Part shown: piece by piece, positions 12,501 to 22,392 of the stretch
Layout of the letters: every line of letters begins with the position of its first letter
Position numbering within the stretch: position 1 is the stretch's first letter
Source of the DNA: Megalopta genalis
Lineage: Eukaryota > Arthropoda > Insecta > Hymenoptera > Halictidae
Direction: 5' to 3'
Length of the DNA stretch: 64,000 nt
Assembly (NCBI RefSeq): GCF_051020955.1
Contig: NC_135014.1
Span: 28,323,221 to 28,387,220 of the forward strand
Notes under the pieces: model-generated
Seen by the model: only the letters and a program-made list of their open reading frames with translations
Database searches by the model: none
Told to the model about the DNA's origin: nothing
Translations under genes and position numbers: made by a program

Positions 12501-15499
12501 GCGTGTCCCGGAGCGTGTCCGGGGCCGGCGAAGTTCGTTATCGATTCGCGGAATTTACGAGGACCGCGGAATTTCACGCGTAATTACAACAATCCGCGAC
12601 GCGCGGCCGAGAGCGCGCCGTGTCACGTTCGCTTGCGTTCCCGCGGCCCCCCTCCGAGCCCCCTCCGAGTCCCCACGCGGCCATTGTAATGATCATCCGC
12701 CGGGCCAATTAATCGCCGCAACGACGCCGAACGGCGCGTTTCGTCGTCGGCGTGCTCGTCGACAGGTGATGGACCAGCCGTGGCCGAACGCGCCGCCGGT
12801 CCAGAGGGACTGTTTCTGCTCGAACAGGTCGCTGCCGATGAACGTCAAGTCGACGTCGAACGTCGTCGAGGTGCATTTCAACGTGCTGTCCATGGACGCC
12901 CTCGACGATTACAACGATCTGTTCTTCGAGGCCACGTGGGACTTCATCAAGACCAGCCCGTGCCTACAGAAGCGGAGGGTGCGCGGCCCGTCCGGGGAGA
13001 TCAAGTACAAATCGCCCGTCGTCGACGAGGACGAGGTAATCAACGTCGTTGTCGAACGACGAAACCGGAAATACCACGAGAGAAACCGTTAAATCAGCTG
13101 CACGCTAGAAATTGTTGCATCGCGTTTGATAAAGTAATTCTTGCATCGTGGAGTTTTTTCATATTTAACCGGCGAACCAACCGAGCAACGGAAGTTAATG
13201 ATGCGCGTTGCTTAATTAGTCGGCTGTCGCAATTCTCTTTGAAAAGTGCGCGCGGCACTGTAATTGTACCGTACGTGTTTCATTTGCTTCATATTTTATT
13301 GAAATACCGCGCATTTATGAGATATAGAGGGTGTCGCAAAATTATGGTCACGTCAAAGTTATGTCAAGGTTATGTCATGGCTGTGTTGGGTTCCCGAGGT
13401 CATTTGGAGTAACTTTTTCCTTAGCGAAAATGCGATCCGCTGCTTCGTTTACGAGTTATTAGCGAAAAACGGTGACCAATGAGCGGCGAGCTTGGCAGGC
13501 GCGCGGAGACTGAGCCAATAGGCGGAACTGGGCCCGGAGCTGGAACTCGCTTGTCATTGGTCACCGTTTTTCGTGAATAACTCGTAAACGAAGCCGCGGA
13601 TTGAATTTTCGCAAAGGAAAAAGTTGCTCGAAATAACCTCAAGAACCCCCTGTTTCCCGGAAGTGCCATAATTTTGTGATTAAGTAATTTTGTCCTGCGT
13701 AATTTAATAAAGAATATCAAACCGGTATACTTGTTAAAAACTGCTATCTGGTTAATAAGAATACGGAGACCGAATTCGTACAATTTTCGCCACTTTTATC
13801 ATAATACACATCCGCGCTCGAATTGAACAATTTATTCGATTAATAATAGATAGTATAAATATATAATAAACAATAAATTCGATTAATTAATAGTCTTCGT
13901 AACTAGATGCAATAAATACGATAAAATAAGTCGTGTAAAAAGGAAATGCCGTAGATAAGAAAAACCATGTTTGGATTTCAAGTTAAATTGTCTTCGAAAG
14001 AGACAATCTTCTGCAAAAATTATGTCAAAATAAGAAGGTAGCGTAAACTATATGCGAACGAGAAGATATATCGTTCCTCTATCGAATCGAGAATTCGACG
14101 ATTCACCATGATTTCGCTTCGCAGAAGAACTGCGAGAAGCATCCGTGGCTGATAGAACCGGGATCGACCCAGTACCTGTACGTGAAGACGCAGGGCGTCC
14201 TGATGTCGAACACCAGCAACAAATGCGCGACGAAGAATCGTATCGTGGTGCACGTCGGCAATTCAGCCCCTAAATCGGTGTGCCCGAGGCCACCGGCGGA
14301 CATGAGGCACAGCGTGGTAGAGGTGTTCAGCGACGGCTGGGCCGTCAGCGGCGACGCCGTTTTCCCCAACCCGGGCCAGGAACCTGTCAAAAGCATCGCC
14401 GTGGAGTTCATCATGAAGGAACCGGACAGTTACACGGTTACCTGGCTCGAGCTAACCAGGAGGTACGATCCGGAACATTTGTCGACACCGTGGAAGAGCA
14501 GCGCTCGAGGGTCGCTAACTCTTCGAGGTTGCGGTGTAACAATATATTCTTCCCAATTGTCTCTCGGCTTGTAAATAAAAATGAACAATTTGAGAAGAGC
14601 AGGCTCGTTTTTATAATTGCCAATTGTCAACAGCTATTTTTTAAAAACGAGTCACGAGACTCTCATTTTTGTTTCTCGAGATGAGGGACAATTGGGGAGA
14701 ATTTACTGTAGCTTTTCCAACAGTGGACCCTAATTATTTAGGGTGCTGTTACACCCTTATATATTATTTTAAGTGCGTGCATTGTTTTCAGTACATTTTT
14801 ACTTGGAAATTAGAAAGCGTTCGTGTTAGATTAAATTGTAATGAACGCACAATAAAATCTATATTTTATATTTTACGTTTGATATAATATATATATATAT
14901 ATATATATTAAATTAAAATAAAATGTATATAACATACAAATATTATATATTATTATATATATTATAAATAATTATAAAATATATAATAAAATACGTATTA
15001 AATTTAATATACATTAATATATTAATGAATACATAATTTAACATGTATTATACATATTCTATTTTCTTTTTATTTAATCTGTATTTCATATCTTACATGA
15101 TATTTTTCCGCGTGCTTCGCACGATTTTCATTCTCGTTCTCACTTGAATTTGTTTGCAGGCCGTCGGTGACCTCGACGGCGGGCCTGCAGATGCCGAAGG
15201 ACTGCGAGCAGCGTTGCCCGGAGCTGGACGCGTGCATAAACGCGTCGCTATGGTGCGACGGCGTCACCCATTGCCCGTCGGGTTACGACGAGGCGTTGAA
15301 GCACTGCTCGATGCTGCTGCAGCTGCCTCCGTTGCACCTCGCGCTCAGCCTCCTCGGGATCCTGACCATCCTCGTCGTGATCTGCATCGTGATATGGCGG
15401 ATCTGCCGGCAGCGCGCCAACAGGTCGATATCCCAGCACAGGCTGAAGAGCATCTCCTCGGAGACGGCGATCATCGACGGCAAGGAAGTGATCTGCTGA
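254..15499 (+). CDS. Multi-CUB, LDLa, single-pass membrane protein (3' eight exons)
   Basis: Eight exons join in frame: 254-448, 1643-2031, 3626-3862, 7551-7730, 10631-10778, 12766-13035, 14125-14462 and 15160-15499 (stop TGA 15497-15499), giving 698 visible residues. The 5' part is missing to the left. The first exon carries a CUB core (DYVTVYDGY, then LVEFTTSPYGTF and HGFQLEV). Further CUB-like units follow (CVYRFEGEHDEIVKLRF is typical). Exon 8 has a six-cysteine LDLa module at about residues 601-635 (CDGVTHCPSGYDE), a hydrophobic helix at about 644-665 (LGILTILVVICIVIW) and a 33-residue basic tail ending EVIC. CUB repeats plus LDLa plus one helix is the plan of LEV-10 and Neto type auxiliary proteins of synaptic receptors; assigning this protein to either is inference. 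The 2032 donor (GTCCGT) and the 254 acceptor (weak pyrimidine tract) are the least certain joins. Stretches between exons are introns holding mobile elements described separately. Confidence 0.85.
501..544. repeat. (GA)n microsatellite
   Basis: A nearly pure GA run just inside the first visible intron (449-1642) of the CUB/LDLa gene. The remainder of that intron is AT-rich and shows no exon-like sequence. Confidence 0.9.
1785..1898 (+). other. Proline/arginine-rich insert inside a CUB unit
   Basis: Between the CUB-like strands CLYHLR and FRVWLSILKF, exon 2 of the CUB/LDLa gene encodes about 38 residues rich in Pro and Arg (PSPTPPRPLPKF and RRPAPRPPQPQ). The frame is uninterrupted and I see no good GT-AG pair that would remove it, so it is probably a disordered loop in the extracellular part of the protein. 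Confidence 0.6.
2508..2716. mobile_element. Palindromic TA-flanked MITE, family A, copy 1
   Basis: The element runs from TA-CAGTAAATTCTCCC to an inverted TTACTGTA end and folds back on itself: the left arm carries GATACGATTATTCGAG and the right arm its near complement AATAATCGTATC. CAGT ends flanked by TA suggest Tc1/mariner-type mobilisation. It has no coding capacity and lies in intron 2 of the CUB/LDLa gene. Confidence 0.75.
2886..3171. mobile_element. Palindromic TA-flanked MITE, family A, copy 2 (longer)
   Basis: Ends TACAGTAATGTCTC and GAGACATTACTGTA match the other copies and are bounded by TA. It is about 75 bases longer than the usual 210 because the central hairpin arm (CTATAAAAACGA, CGAAGCTCC) is partly duplicated. 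It lies about 170 bases after copy 1. Confidence 0.78.
3254..3543. mobile_element. piggyBac-type MITE with TTAA flanks
   Basis: TTAA precedes the terminal repeat CCCTAGAAAGATA, identical to the 13-bp piggyBac terminal inverted repeat as I know it. The right end reads TATCTTTCTCGGG followed by TTAA, the inverse with one mismatch. Subterminal matter (ACGTACGTAAAAGATAACC, GCGCATGC) also resembles the piggyBac left end. The 282-bp interior is AT-rich with no transposase, so this is a non-autonomous deletion derivative. It lies in intron 2 of the CUB/LDLa gene. Confidence 0.85.
3861..3868 (+). promoter_or_regulatory. Probable GC splice donor (AG|GCGAGT)
   Basis: Exon 3 of the CUB/LDLa gene must end in phase 2 to join exon 4 at 7551. 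The only fitting site is CTCAG|GCGAGT, a GC donor with otherwise strong consensus, opening an intron of 3688 bases to the acceptor CCCGCAG at 7544-7550. Confidence 0.6.
5588..5692. mobile_element. MITE family A, half copy
   Basis: Only the right arm is recognisable: GCTCGAATAATCGTACCC, CTCTTCCCAAAATTGTC, then AGGGAGAATTTACTATA. The left arm is missing or decayed. Confidence 0.6.
6498..6770. mobile_element. TTAA-flanked short element (piggyBac-like MITE)
   Basis: The outer ends are TTAACCCTTTGCGGTCG and CGAGCGCAAAGGGTTAA, an inverted pair starting with CCC and bounded by TTAA on both sides. The interior is AT-rich and noncoding. TTAA target sites with CCC-starting repeats are the hallmark of the piggyBac superfamily; exact family membership is inference. 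Confidence 0.6.
7121..7510. repeat. Tandem array, about three units of 120-140 bp
   Basis: The units share AAGTATTATATAATATTATA, CACAGTATAAGTATTCCAAGC, and CTAAGTCGATGATCGCTTA. Anchor positions near 7129, 7270 and 7393 give periods of 141 and 123 bases. The array ends about 40 bases before the exon at 7551. Confidence 0.85.
9230..10200. repeat. AT-rich degenerate tandem array, about 121-bp period
   Basis: Repeating pieces are ACAATCTAGATTTCCATTA, AAATCTACTACAAATGAATT and AAATCTATCGCAGTTTAAC. Two adjacent units around 9835 and 9956 are almost identical, offset by 121 bases; outer units are diverged. It lies in the intron 7731-10630 of the CUB/LDLa gene. The rest of that intron is GC-rich near 8400-9200 without a supported exon. 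Confidence 0.75.
10978..11211. mobile_element. MITE family A, copy 4
   Basis: The right end is canonical (AATTAGGGAGACATTACTGTA) and the central hairpin is intact (GACGAGCTACAAGGCTCGAA against the left arm). The left end is scrambled, with GCGTCAATT repeated three times. It lies in intron 5 of the CUB/LDLa gene and directly abuts another fold-back element. Confidence 0.7.
11212..11692. mobile_element. Fold-back element, family B, copy 1
   Basis: The left arm (ACTTTCTTAAAATTGG, GATAGAGGGATGAT, CTAGACGATGACTAAAATG) is mirrored by the right arm (CATTTTAGTCATCGTC, ATCATCCCTCTATAATC, CAATTTTAAAAGAAAGT). Outside the right arm is TTTTGCGAGCCACTGTA, which looks like a Tc1/mariner terminal repeat; the matching outer left end is absent, where family A copy 4 abuts. 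Confidence 0.65.
13326..13690. mobile_element. Fold-back element, family C
   Basis: Outer ends GTGTCGCAAAATTATG and CATAATTTTGTG are inverted. Inside, GTAACTTTTTCCTTAGCG, TTCGTTTACGAGTTATT and ACGGTGACCAATGA are mirrored by TCATTGGTCACCGT, AATAACTCGTAAACGAAG and AGGAAAAAGTTGC. It lies in intron 6 of the CUB/LDLa gene and has no coding capacity. Confidence 0.7.
14540..14711. mobile_element. MITE family A, copy 5 (degraded)
   Basis: GAACAATTTGAGAAGAG, CTCGTTTTTATAATTG and its complement, and GGGAGAATTTACTGTA identify it. The left end is diverged. It lies about 75 bases after the exon ending at 14462. Confidence 0.55.
14885..15062. repeat. AT-rich (TA)n tract
   Basis: About 180 bases of nearly pure A/T in the last intron of the CUB/LDLa gene, including a TA run near 14887-14910. 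Confidence 0.85.
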
Positions 15500-15902
15500 C
15501 ACAGCGACAGTTCTGTGCGGTACGTGGAGGTCGACCGCGTGACCACCGTGTGACGATCATGGGTCATGCTTGTCGGCCGCCGTGGGCTCGCCCTAAGGGT
15601 GCTCAGGATGTCATCCTGAACGGGGCGACGCCACGGCGACCGCCGCCTCCGCGTAACGCGCAGAACTGCTTCGAGAGACCGGGTCCACGACTCGGACATC
15701 ACGCACGGTGGTTCTCTGCTCGATGACTCGGATCCGGGCCTGCCTGTCCCCCGTCTAGAGGGGTCCGAAGGGGTTCCGAGACCTCCCCCCAGCGTCCGCA
15801 ATTCTTCAGTCTTTTTAGCCAGCCGCGGGACTGGCCGCGTTTAGGGAAAGATGGACTCCGCGTAGAGCTAGTTTCTGGGACTCTTCGATCGCCGGGCTTT
15901 GG

Positions 15903-16122
15903 TACAGTTATGTCTCTCTAATTGACGCTCGGATTGTCCACAAGACATGCACGATTTTGGGAAGAGGAGATACGATTGTTCGACCCTTGCGGTTCATTTT
16001 TATAGTCGCGAATTGTCGACGACTATTCAAACGAGCTGCAAGGCTCCGACAATCGTGTCTCCTCTTCCCAAACTGTCCATTTTTCTGCAGAATCCGAGCG
16101 TCAGTTAGGGAGATATTTACTC
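15903..16122. mobile_element. MITE family A, copy 6
   Basis: TACAGTTATGTCTCTCTAAT opens the element and GCGTCAGTTAGGGAGATATT closes it. The central hairpin (CCTTGCGGTTCATTTTTATA, mirrored by ACGAGCTGCAAGG) is clear. It lies about 400 bases after the stop codon of the CUB/LDLa gene. Confidence 0.72.
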
Positions 16123-16418
16123 TCGTTTCTGGGGAGCCTTTCTCCTGGCGTAGGGACACTTTCGTTTTGGGGTCGAACTACTCGGTTCCAACACCGCCGA
16201 GATTTACAAAGGGCTACGAAAAGGCTCCGAAGGTATTTTAGTTGCGACAAAGCGCAAGATCCGCCGTCGATCCCTTTCTCAGACCTTCGTTTTCGATAAG
16301 GACTGCCTGGTACAGGCGCCGAATAGCGCGGATCTCTTTTTGCGAAACGTCTCTGCGCAAGAAGAAGACTCTGTCTCGTCGATCGAGGGAGCTGCTAACT
16401 TCAACCTGGAAAGATCTG

Positions 16419-16686
16419 TTAACCCTTCGCCCTGCGACCACGTCTGAGAGACGTGGTCGGATAATCGGGCCGTTCTAATTGTGGTCTAACTATTATAGTA
16501 TGGTCATTCCAGTTATGGTCGCGTTATCGTCTAAAAAGAAATTCAAATCGTTCGGTTCAGTTCTAAATAAAAGTCATCGCGTTCTGAAAAGCGTCCGAAC
16601 ATTAACGGGACTCGCTGTATTCACGTAGGAAGTTCGCGATTGGCGCAATCTCAGACTAAAACTTGAATCGCAGGGCAAAGGGTTAA
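16419..16686. mobile_element. TTAA-flanked short element with CCCTT ends
   Basis: TTAACCCTTCGCCCTGCGA at the left is mirrored by TCGCAGGGCAAAGGGTTAA at the right. The 260-bp interior is noncoding and contains GTCTAAAAAGAAATTCAA and CGTCCGAACATTAACG, which recur around 42525-42600, so the interior is a dispersed repeat. Confidence 0.62.
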
Positions 16687-17389
16687 TCACGATTCGTTTC
16701 TCCGCCGAGCAAGCTTCCGTTGCAGCATTTTTCCAAGGAAACCAGGCATGTCCAAGCTAGAGTCTCCGCAGCGTTCCCCTAATTTCTCTCGAACTCCTTC
16801 ATCGGGCTCGTCGCCTGGCTCATCGGAGACGCTTGGCGAGAGAATTGTCTCCCGTCTTGAAACATCTCGGGGCCGGGAAACGTCTCGGACACGGCCGAGC
16901 CGATCCGAAAGTCCAGAGAGTCTGTCGGTTTTTCTTTTACGTTGACGACGCGTCGGGCAGTGGGAGAAGGTGTCGAGTTGCTTCAACGAGGACAATAAAA
17001 ATAATAGATCCTAGGTGATATCGTATCGCTGGTAGCATTAGCTTAGCGCTGAGACACCGTCGTGTCATAGTCGATCCCCGTCTCGATCGATCGATCGCGT
17101 TTCCCTCGAGCCTCGGCGACGATTCCAAGCCCTGGGAATCGAACGCGACGGTCGATCGGGGTTGCTGGATCTGCGACGTTGGCAACCGGGAAGCCTGAAA
17201 CTCCGTTGGACCTCGTGCTAGATCGGGAGAGGACGCTGTTTAATGAGGATCCGAGTGATCGAGCAGGGGACGAGCAAGGAACTCGCACTAGTCACTCAAT
17301 CGTTCGTCGAGCTTCTCGACGGCAACGCGAATTTTAGCACGAGCCAACCGACTGCTGGCTTCTATTTCTCTCTGTCTCTGTCTATCTGT

Positions 17390-17556
17390 CCCTAGATCTT
17401 CGCTCTCTCTCTCTCTCTCACACACTCTCTCTTACTCTCGCTCTCAGTCTAGCTCTAGATCTCGCTCTCGCTCTCTGTCTATCTGTCTCTCTGTCTTTGC
17501 TCTCTCTCTCGCTCTTTCTTTCTCTTTCTCTCTATCTATTTGCGCCTCTGTCTTTG

Positions 17557-17588
<32 letters not shown>

Positions 17589-18023
17589 CTCTTACTCTCG
17601 CTCTCTCACTCTCGCGCTCTCTCTATCTATTTATGCCTCTGTCTTTGCTCTCTTTCTCTCTCTCGCTTTCTCACACTCGCTCTCTCACTCTCGCGCGCTC
17701 TCTCTCGCGCTCTCTGTCTATTTGTGCCTCTGTCTTTGCTCTCTCTTACACTATATCTCTCTCTGTCTCTCTCGCTCTCACACTCCCGCTCTTTCTGCCT
17801 CCTTCTCTCTGTCTATTTGTGCCTCTGTCTTTGCTCTCTCTTTCCCTATCTCTCTCTGTCTCTCTCGCTCTCTCACTCTTGCTCTCTGTCTCCTTCTCTC
17901 TGTCTATTTGTGCCTCTGTCTTTGCCCTCTCTTTCTCTAACTCTCTCTGTCTCTCTCCCTCTCTCACTCTCGCTCTCTGTCTATTTGTGCCTCTGTCTTT
18001 GCTCTCTCTTTCTCTCTATCTCC

Positions 18024-18057
<34 letters not shown>

Positions 18058-18075
18058 TTCCCCCTCTCCACTCCC
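17390..18075. repeat. CT-rich minisatellite
   Basis: About 690 bases of pyrimidine-rich sequence in which the phrase TCTATTTGTGCCTCTGTCTT followed by TGCTCTCTCTTTC recurs six or so times at irregular spacing, interleaved with (CT)n. Long open frames on both strands here are Leu/Ser or Arg/Glu artefacts of the repeat. Confidence 0.9.
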
Positions 18076-18779
18076 TCTGTTTTTAAGCGCGAAAAGATCC
18101 TCTGTACTCGATGCTCGGTCGACGAACCGAGCAGTCGCGCGACGTTGTTCAGGTGAACCGGGCCGTTTCCTTTGAGAGCGACGCGGGCCGAGCCTCCTTG
18201 TTCCTTTGTGCGATAATAGATCCTCGAGATCAAACGGCCCCGAGGGGGGATCTCGAGATCATCCGGTGAAGGACACGCTTCGTAGCTGTTTCTCTATCTC
18301 TTCCTCCCTCTCTCTCTCTCTCTCTCTCTCGCTTTCTCTCTGCGCGCAAGACGCCGTTCTCCATCCTTTTTTCTACTCGTTCGGCGGTCATTACAGTTCG
18401 AAGTAGCTCGAGATTGGTCTCCGAAACGCCGCGAACAGCCACCTCGTCATGGAACCATGACGGTCGCCGGTCACCACGGTCTCCTCAAGGTTACTTCGTT
18501 GTCAAGAACGACGTACAACCCCGCGGCGTTTCGTGCCGGCACGGTGGAAAACGGGGCGTCTCGTCGATTCCTCCTCGCGGCGGCAAACGCGGAGGAAAAC
18601 GTTTAGCGAGACGCGATTTCTCTGGTCCGAGGAACGATGCGACCTCTGAAAATTGGTCCAGCTACAGCGTCTACTGTATGCGCAGGCGCGTCACGTGACT
18701 CCTGTTCAAAAATTCAAATCCGCGGCGATCACTTCGACCTGGATTTTTCGGGGCAACGAAGCCTCGGTCCGAGAGAGAT

Positions 18780-18781
18780 CC

Positions 18782-18824
<43 letters not shown>

Positions 18825-18842
18825 TCTCTCTCTCTCTCTTTC
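18780..18842. repeat. (CT)n microsatellite
   Basis: A nearly pure CT run. Similar short runs occur near 18300-18332, 39670-39725, 43625-43645 and 43810-43850. Confidence 0.9.
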
Positions 18843-19187
18843 TGCGCGGATGTCCTCGCGCCGAGGATCGACAGGTTGCCATTTTCGACCGTGCCTCGAG
18901 CTCGTCGAGCTTTCGAAAGCTTCGGGAGAATGGGACGACCGACCGCGTCGCTCTGGAAGGAACCAGGCCGACAGGGGCTTGAAAGCTAGAGACACTGACC
19001 AAAGAAACCGTTTCGAGTGATTAACGTTTAGACGACTTACTACCTTATAAAGTACTTGTGCTAGCGAAGTAAGAACTCCGGGAGGAGACGCGGTTACGAA
19101 ACGAACGAAGCAGCGACGAGGGTGGGGAGAAACAAACCAAAAAAAATATGGTAGAACCTATCGTAGCCTGAAATTATGTGATATATA

Positions 19188-19275
19188 TAAGAAGAAGAGG
19201 AGGAGGAGGACGAAGAAGAAGAAGAAGATGATGATGACGACGACGATGAGGATGATGATGATAACGATGATGAAG
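19188..19275. repeat. (GAA)/(GAT) trinucleotide tract
   Basis: Roughly 85 bases of GAAGAA, GAGGAG and GATGAT triplets. No supported coding exon contains it. Confidence 0.85.
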
Positions 19276-19619
19276 AGATGCTGTTTTTCCGCGGAGCTGT
19301 GCTCCCGTTTAAGAATTGTTACACACGGCCCGGAGGGCGCACACAGACACACGTACACGAGGTCGACGAGGATTTCGACCCGCCGGGGATCGTTCTGTCG
19401 ATCCTGGATCAGCTAGGCGACACCGTGCGCCGCTTCACCTGTACACCTTGTTCATACATTGTACATAATTATTTATCTATTTGTATCCGGGCAACGATCC
19501 TTGGGCACGCGTCTCCGTTCGCGCGCCCGCATCTTCTCGCAGTCGTACGCCATCTTGTTTGCTGCCGAGATATACGGCGGCCCGCGAATGCGTTCGTTCA
19601 TCTTCTAAAATGCAGTTAC

Positions 19620-20260
19620 TGTTTTCAAACTGAATTGAATTGCTTGAATTCTCTTTTTTTGTTCGTTTGTTTGGGTGATAGAGGGATCAGTCTACTAGAC
19701 GACGACTGATACGCTTCTCTTTCTTCTTAATTTGGATTTTTCTTCGAACGACAAAGGAATAAAAATCTCTCGCTTTTTAATTTTTTGAATCTGTCACGGA
19801 AGATCTGTATCGCAGATCTCGGCGACTTATGTCGAACATTTTTATCGAGATCGGTTCGCGTTGTTACGAGTTACGATCGCAATTGAAGATCGGAAAAATC
19901 GCAGTTCTATCGGGATTTTCGTTAAAAATTGTAAGAAATCTGCAGCTTTTTAAATCCTTCAATGCCCTGTTGCTCGACTCTGAGTTACGCGATTTCAAAG
20001 ACCCAAGATCTACGAAAGAAATTTCTTAAATATTCGTTACAAACTCGGACAAAAACGTTAAGAAGCGAGGGTTTCTAATCTTTCCTTTTCGATCCAGGTA
20101 ATTTTAACAAAATTAACAGAAAAAGAAAGGAAGCATTTGAATCGTCGTCCAGTAGACAAGTCCCTCTATCACCCAGAAAAAGAGAATTCGAGTAATTTGA
20201 GCTCAGTTTCGAGAAAGTTATTGCGTTCTGAAACGAGTACGGACAATTTCGTGGGCCGTA
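19620..20260. mobile_element. Fold-back element, family B, copy 2
   Basis: The left arm (TTGAATTCTCTTTTT, GTGATAGAGGGATCAGTC, CTACTAGACGACGACTG) is mirrored by the right arm (GTCGTCCAGTAGACAAG, CCCTCTATCACC, AAAAAGAGAATTCGAG). The segment between the arms, about 350 bases, is AT-rich and noncoding. The ATAGAGGGAT motif ties it to the element at 11212. Confidence 0.6.
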
Positions 20261-20944
20261 CGAACAATTTCATCTGCGAAAGGCCGAAGAAGATCTTCCG
20301 GACTTTCGGTTCGAAATCTCGATCGTTTGTATAGAGCATGCGAGGCGCGGAGCTTCTTTTCGGTTTCGATGATCGAGAGGAAGGTGTTGATATTCGATCG
20401 CGTTAATATCTGTGTTTCTTCGGCGAACGGAGACCTGTACAGAACCGCTTTATTATACTAGGTAAGCGTAGAAGTCGACGACGAGTAACAGGTAACGAAG
20501 GCGCGAGAGAAATCAAAGATGGGAGAATGAAACAATGAGAAAACGAAAAAAAAAGAATAAGCGACAAGCAGAAGACAAGCGCTGTCAGCTAGCCGGAAGC
20601 ACCGCCATCGTTTTTCTCGCTGTTCACGACGTTCGCGCGAAAACAGACGCGGTTAACATCCGCGAGAACGAGAGCCGCAGTCGAACCGTGAGAAAAAAAA
20701 GATCCATTCGTAAAACTCGACCCTCCATTCTCTCCTACGTTCACGAAAGACAATCGTTTTCGGGACAGCTGTCCCTGTTTCTCCGCATGATACGTTCGTC
20801 GCGTTCTTTTTTACGTAGTGCCGACGGGGGCAACAATCGCTGGAACCGTCCGCCATTTTCCGCAGACCATCTCGCGGTATGTATTAACGAAATTAATTAG
20901 AAAGATGTACTTCATTCCGTTTTATACTTAATTTCGTTAAGGCA

Positions 20945-21154
20945 TACAGTAATGTCTCCCTAATTGTCGCCCAAATTGTGCACTGTAATAGACAATGTGG
21001 GAAGAGGAGATGCGATTATTCGAGCCTCGCGGCTCGTCTTCATAATTTTAAACAATTCGTGACTATAAAAACGAACCGCAAGGCTCGAATAATCGAATAA
21101 CCTCTTCCCAATTAGAGAGACATTAGAGCGTCAATTGGAGAGACATTACTGTAC
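20945..21154. mobile_element. MITE family A, copy 7
   Basis: Both ends are canonical, TACAGTAATGTCTCCCTAAT and GGAGAGACATTACTGTA, each bounded by TA, and the centre folds back. This is one of the best-preserved copies. Confidence 0.78.
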
Positions 21155-21636
21155 TGCGATATCGACCGCTCGGAGGAGCGTTCAGAGGATGATCGCGCGG
21201 GCGTTTCTTACGGCGTTTCGCAGGCCGCGTTTTCTTCGCCGAGAAGAAACGCCGTTCTACGAAAATTCTGTAAAAAAGTGCCCGCGTACTTATCACCCTG
21301 GAATTCGAAAGGGTTCTAGAACTTGATCGTCTAGAAGTCGAGCGTCGCCGGACGGTTCCACGCAAGAACGATTTCGTCCTTACGAGAAGACTTGTCTTTT
21401 GCCGGCGTCTTCGTTCTCGTGCGGTTCATTCGCGCTCTACACGAATCGACGTCCTGATTTCGTACAAAAGTAAATAAAAAAGAAAAAAAGACAGAACGGT
21501 GTTGCTCAGACATGCAACGAAACGATATCTCTCCGATAAAAATACAAGAAAGAAAAAAAAGAGAAAAATACGCTCCGCGGTGTACGCAAGCATATTATGT
21601 ATATGTATATGTATATGTTGCGTTCCGGGGACCAAA

Positions 21637-21656
21637 GGGGGCCCGCGCGGGCCCCC
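21637..21656. repeat. Perfect 20-base GC palindrome
   Basis: The sequence GGGGGCCCGCGCGGGCCCCC is its own reverse complement and sits in much less GC-rich surroundings. No function is evident. Confidence 0.8.
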
Positions 21657-22347
21657 AGTTCCGCGCAATGATTTTCCCCGCGACAGAATGTTCGGTTCGC
21701 CCGCGTGATCGATTCCGTTCCGGCGTGAAAAAAGCAAAAAGCCAAATCAAAGTTCTCGCTATGCCGCACGATCCAGAGAATCGAAGACTGACACTATTCA
21801 CTCTCTCGTTCGATCTTGACACACGAGGACGCTGATCCTTCCTGGAACCGGGACACAAATTCACTGCCATTTCCTTCGGTTTTCTTCGTCCGTTACAGAT
21901 TCTGATTTCCGGAGCGAGTACAAAAAATCATTCTCGACCCGATTGTTTGTTCGCGCGCGCACGCGAGCCGTTCTCGCACGATAATCAAAAAAACAAAAAA
22001 AAAACAAAAAAGTGATCGCGGCTGAGGCGACGCGCGATCGTGTTCGTTTTTCGGTCACATTCGTTTCGAAAAAAAAAAGAAAAAGAAAAAGAAAAAAGAA
22101 GAAAAATACAGAACGACGAGGGTCGCGTGGAATAAGAGAATAATAATTAGAACAAAAGGCAGTTCGGGAGAACAAATAGCAGTTCACATTTCGTCGATCG
22201 TACGAAAAGACGATGGACTTCGGTGCTCAACAATCATCTCAGAAGGTTCATTTATTTCTATAGGATTATTTCTACGGAGCATAGGCTCGGTTCGATCGAG
22301 TAATCAATGAATATTTCGCTTTCCTCGAGTGGGTCGTTTTTTTATTA

Positions 22348-22392
22348 AACCGTGGACGGTGTTACGATCTTGTTCGAACGTCCACGGTTTTT
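22348..22392. repeat. Short hairpin followed by T run
   Basis: AAACCGTGGACG and CGTCCACGGTTT form a 12-bp stem with a loop of about 20 bases, followed by seven or more T. The stem is too short for a typical microRNA precursor; function unknown. Confidence 0.35.

Noticed and set aside
17497..18175. Leu/Ser-rich open frames in the CT region
   Set aside because: Translation of a pyrimidine minisatellite in several frames at once.
22348..22392. MicroRNA precursor
   Set aside because: Stem only about 12 bp, too short for a precursor.
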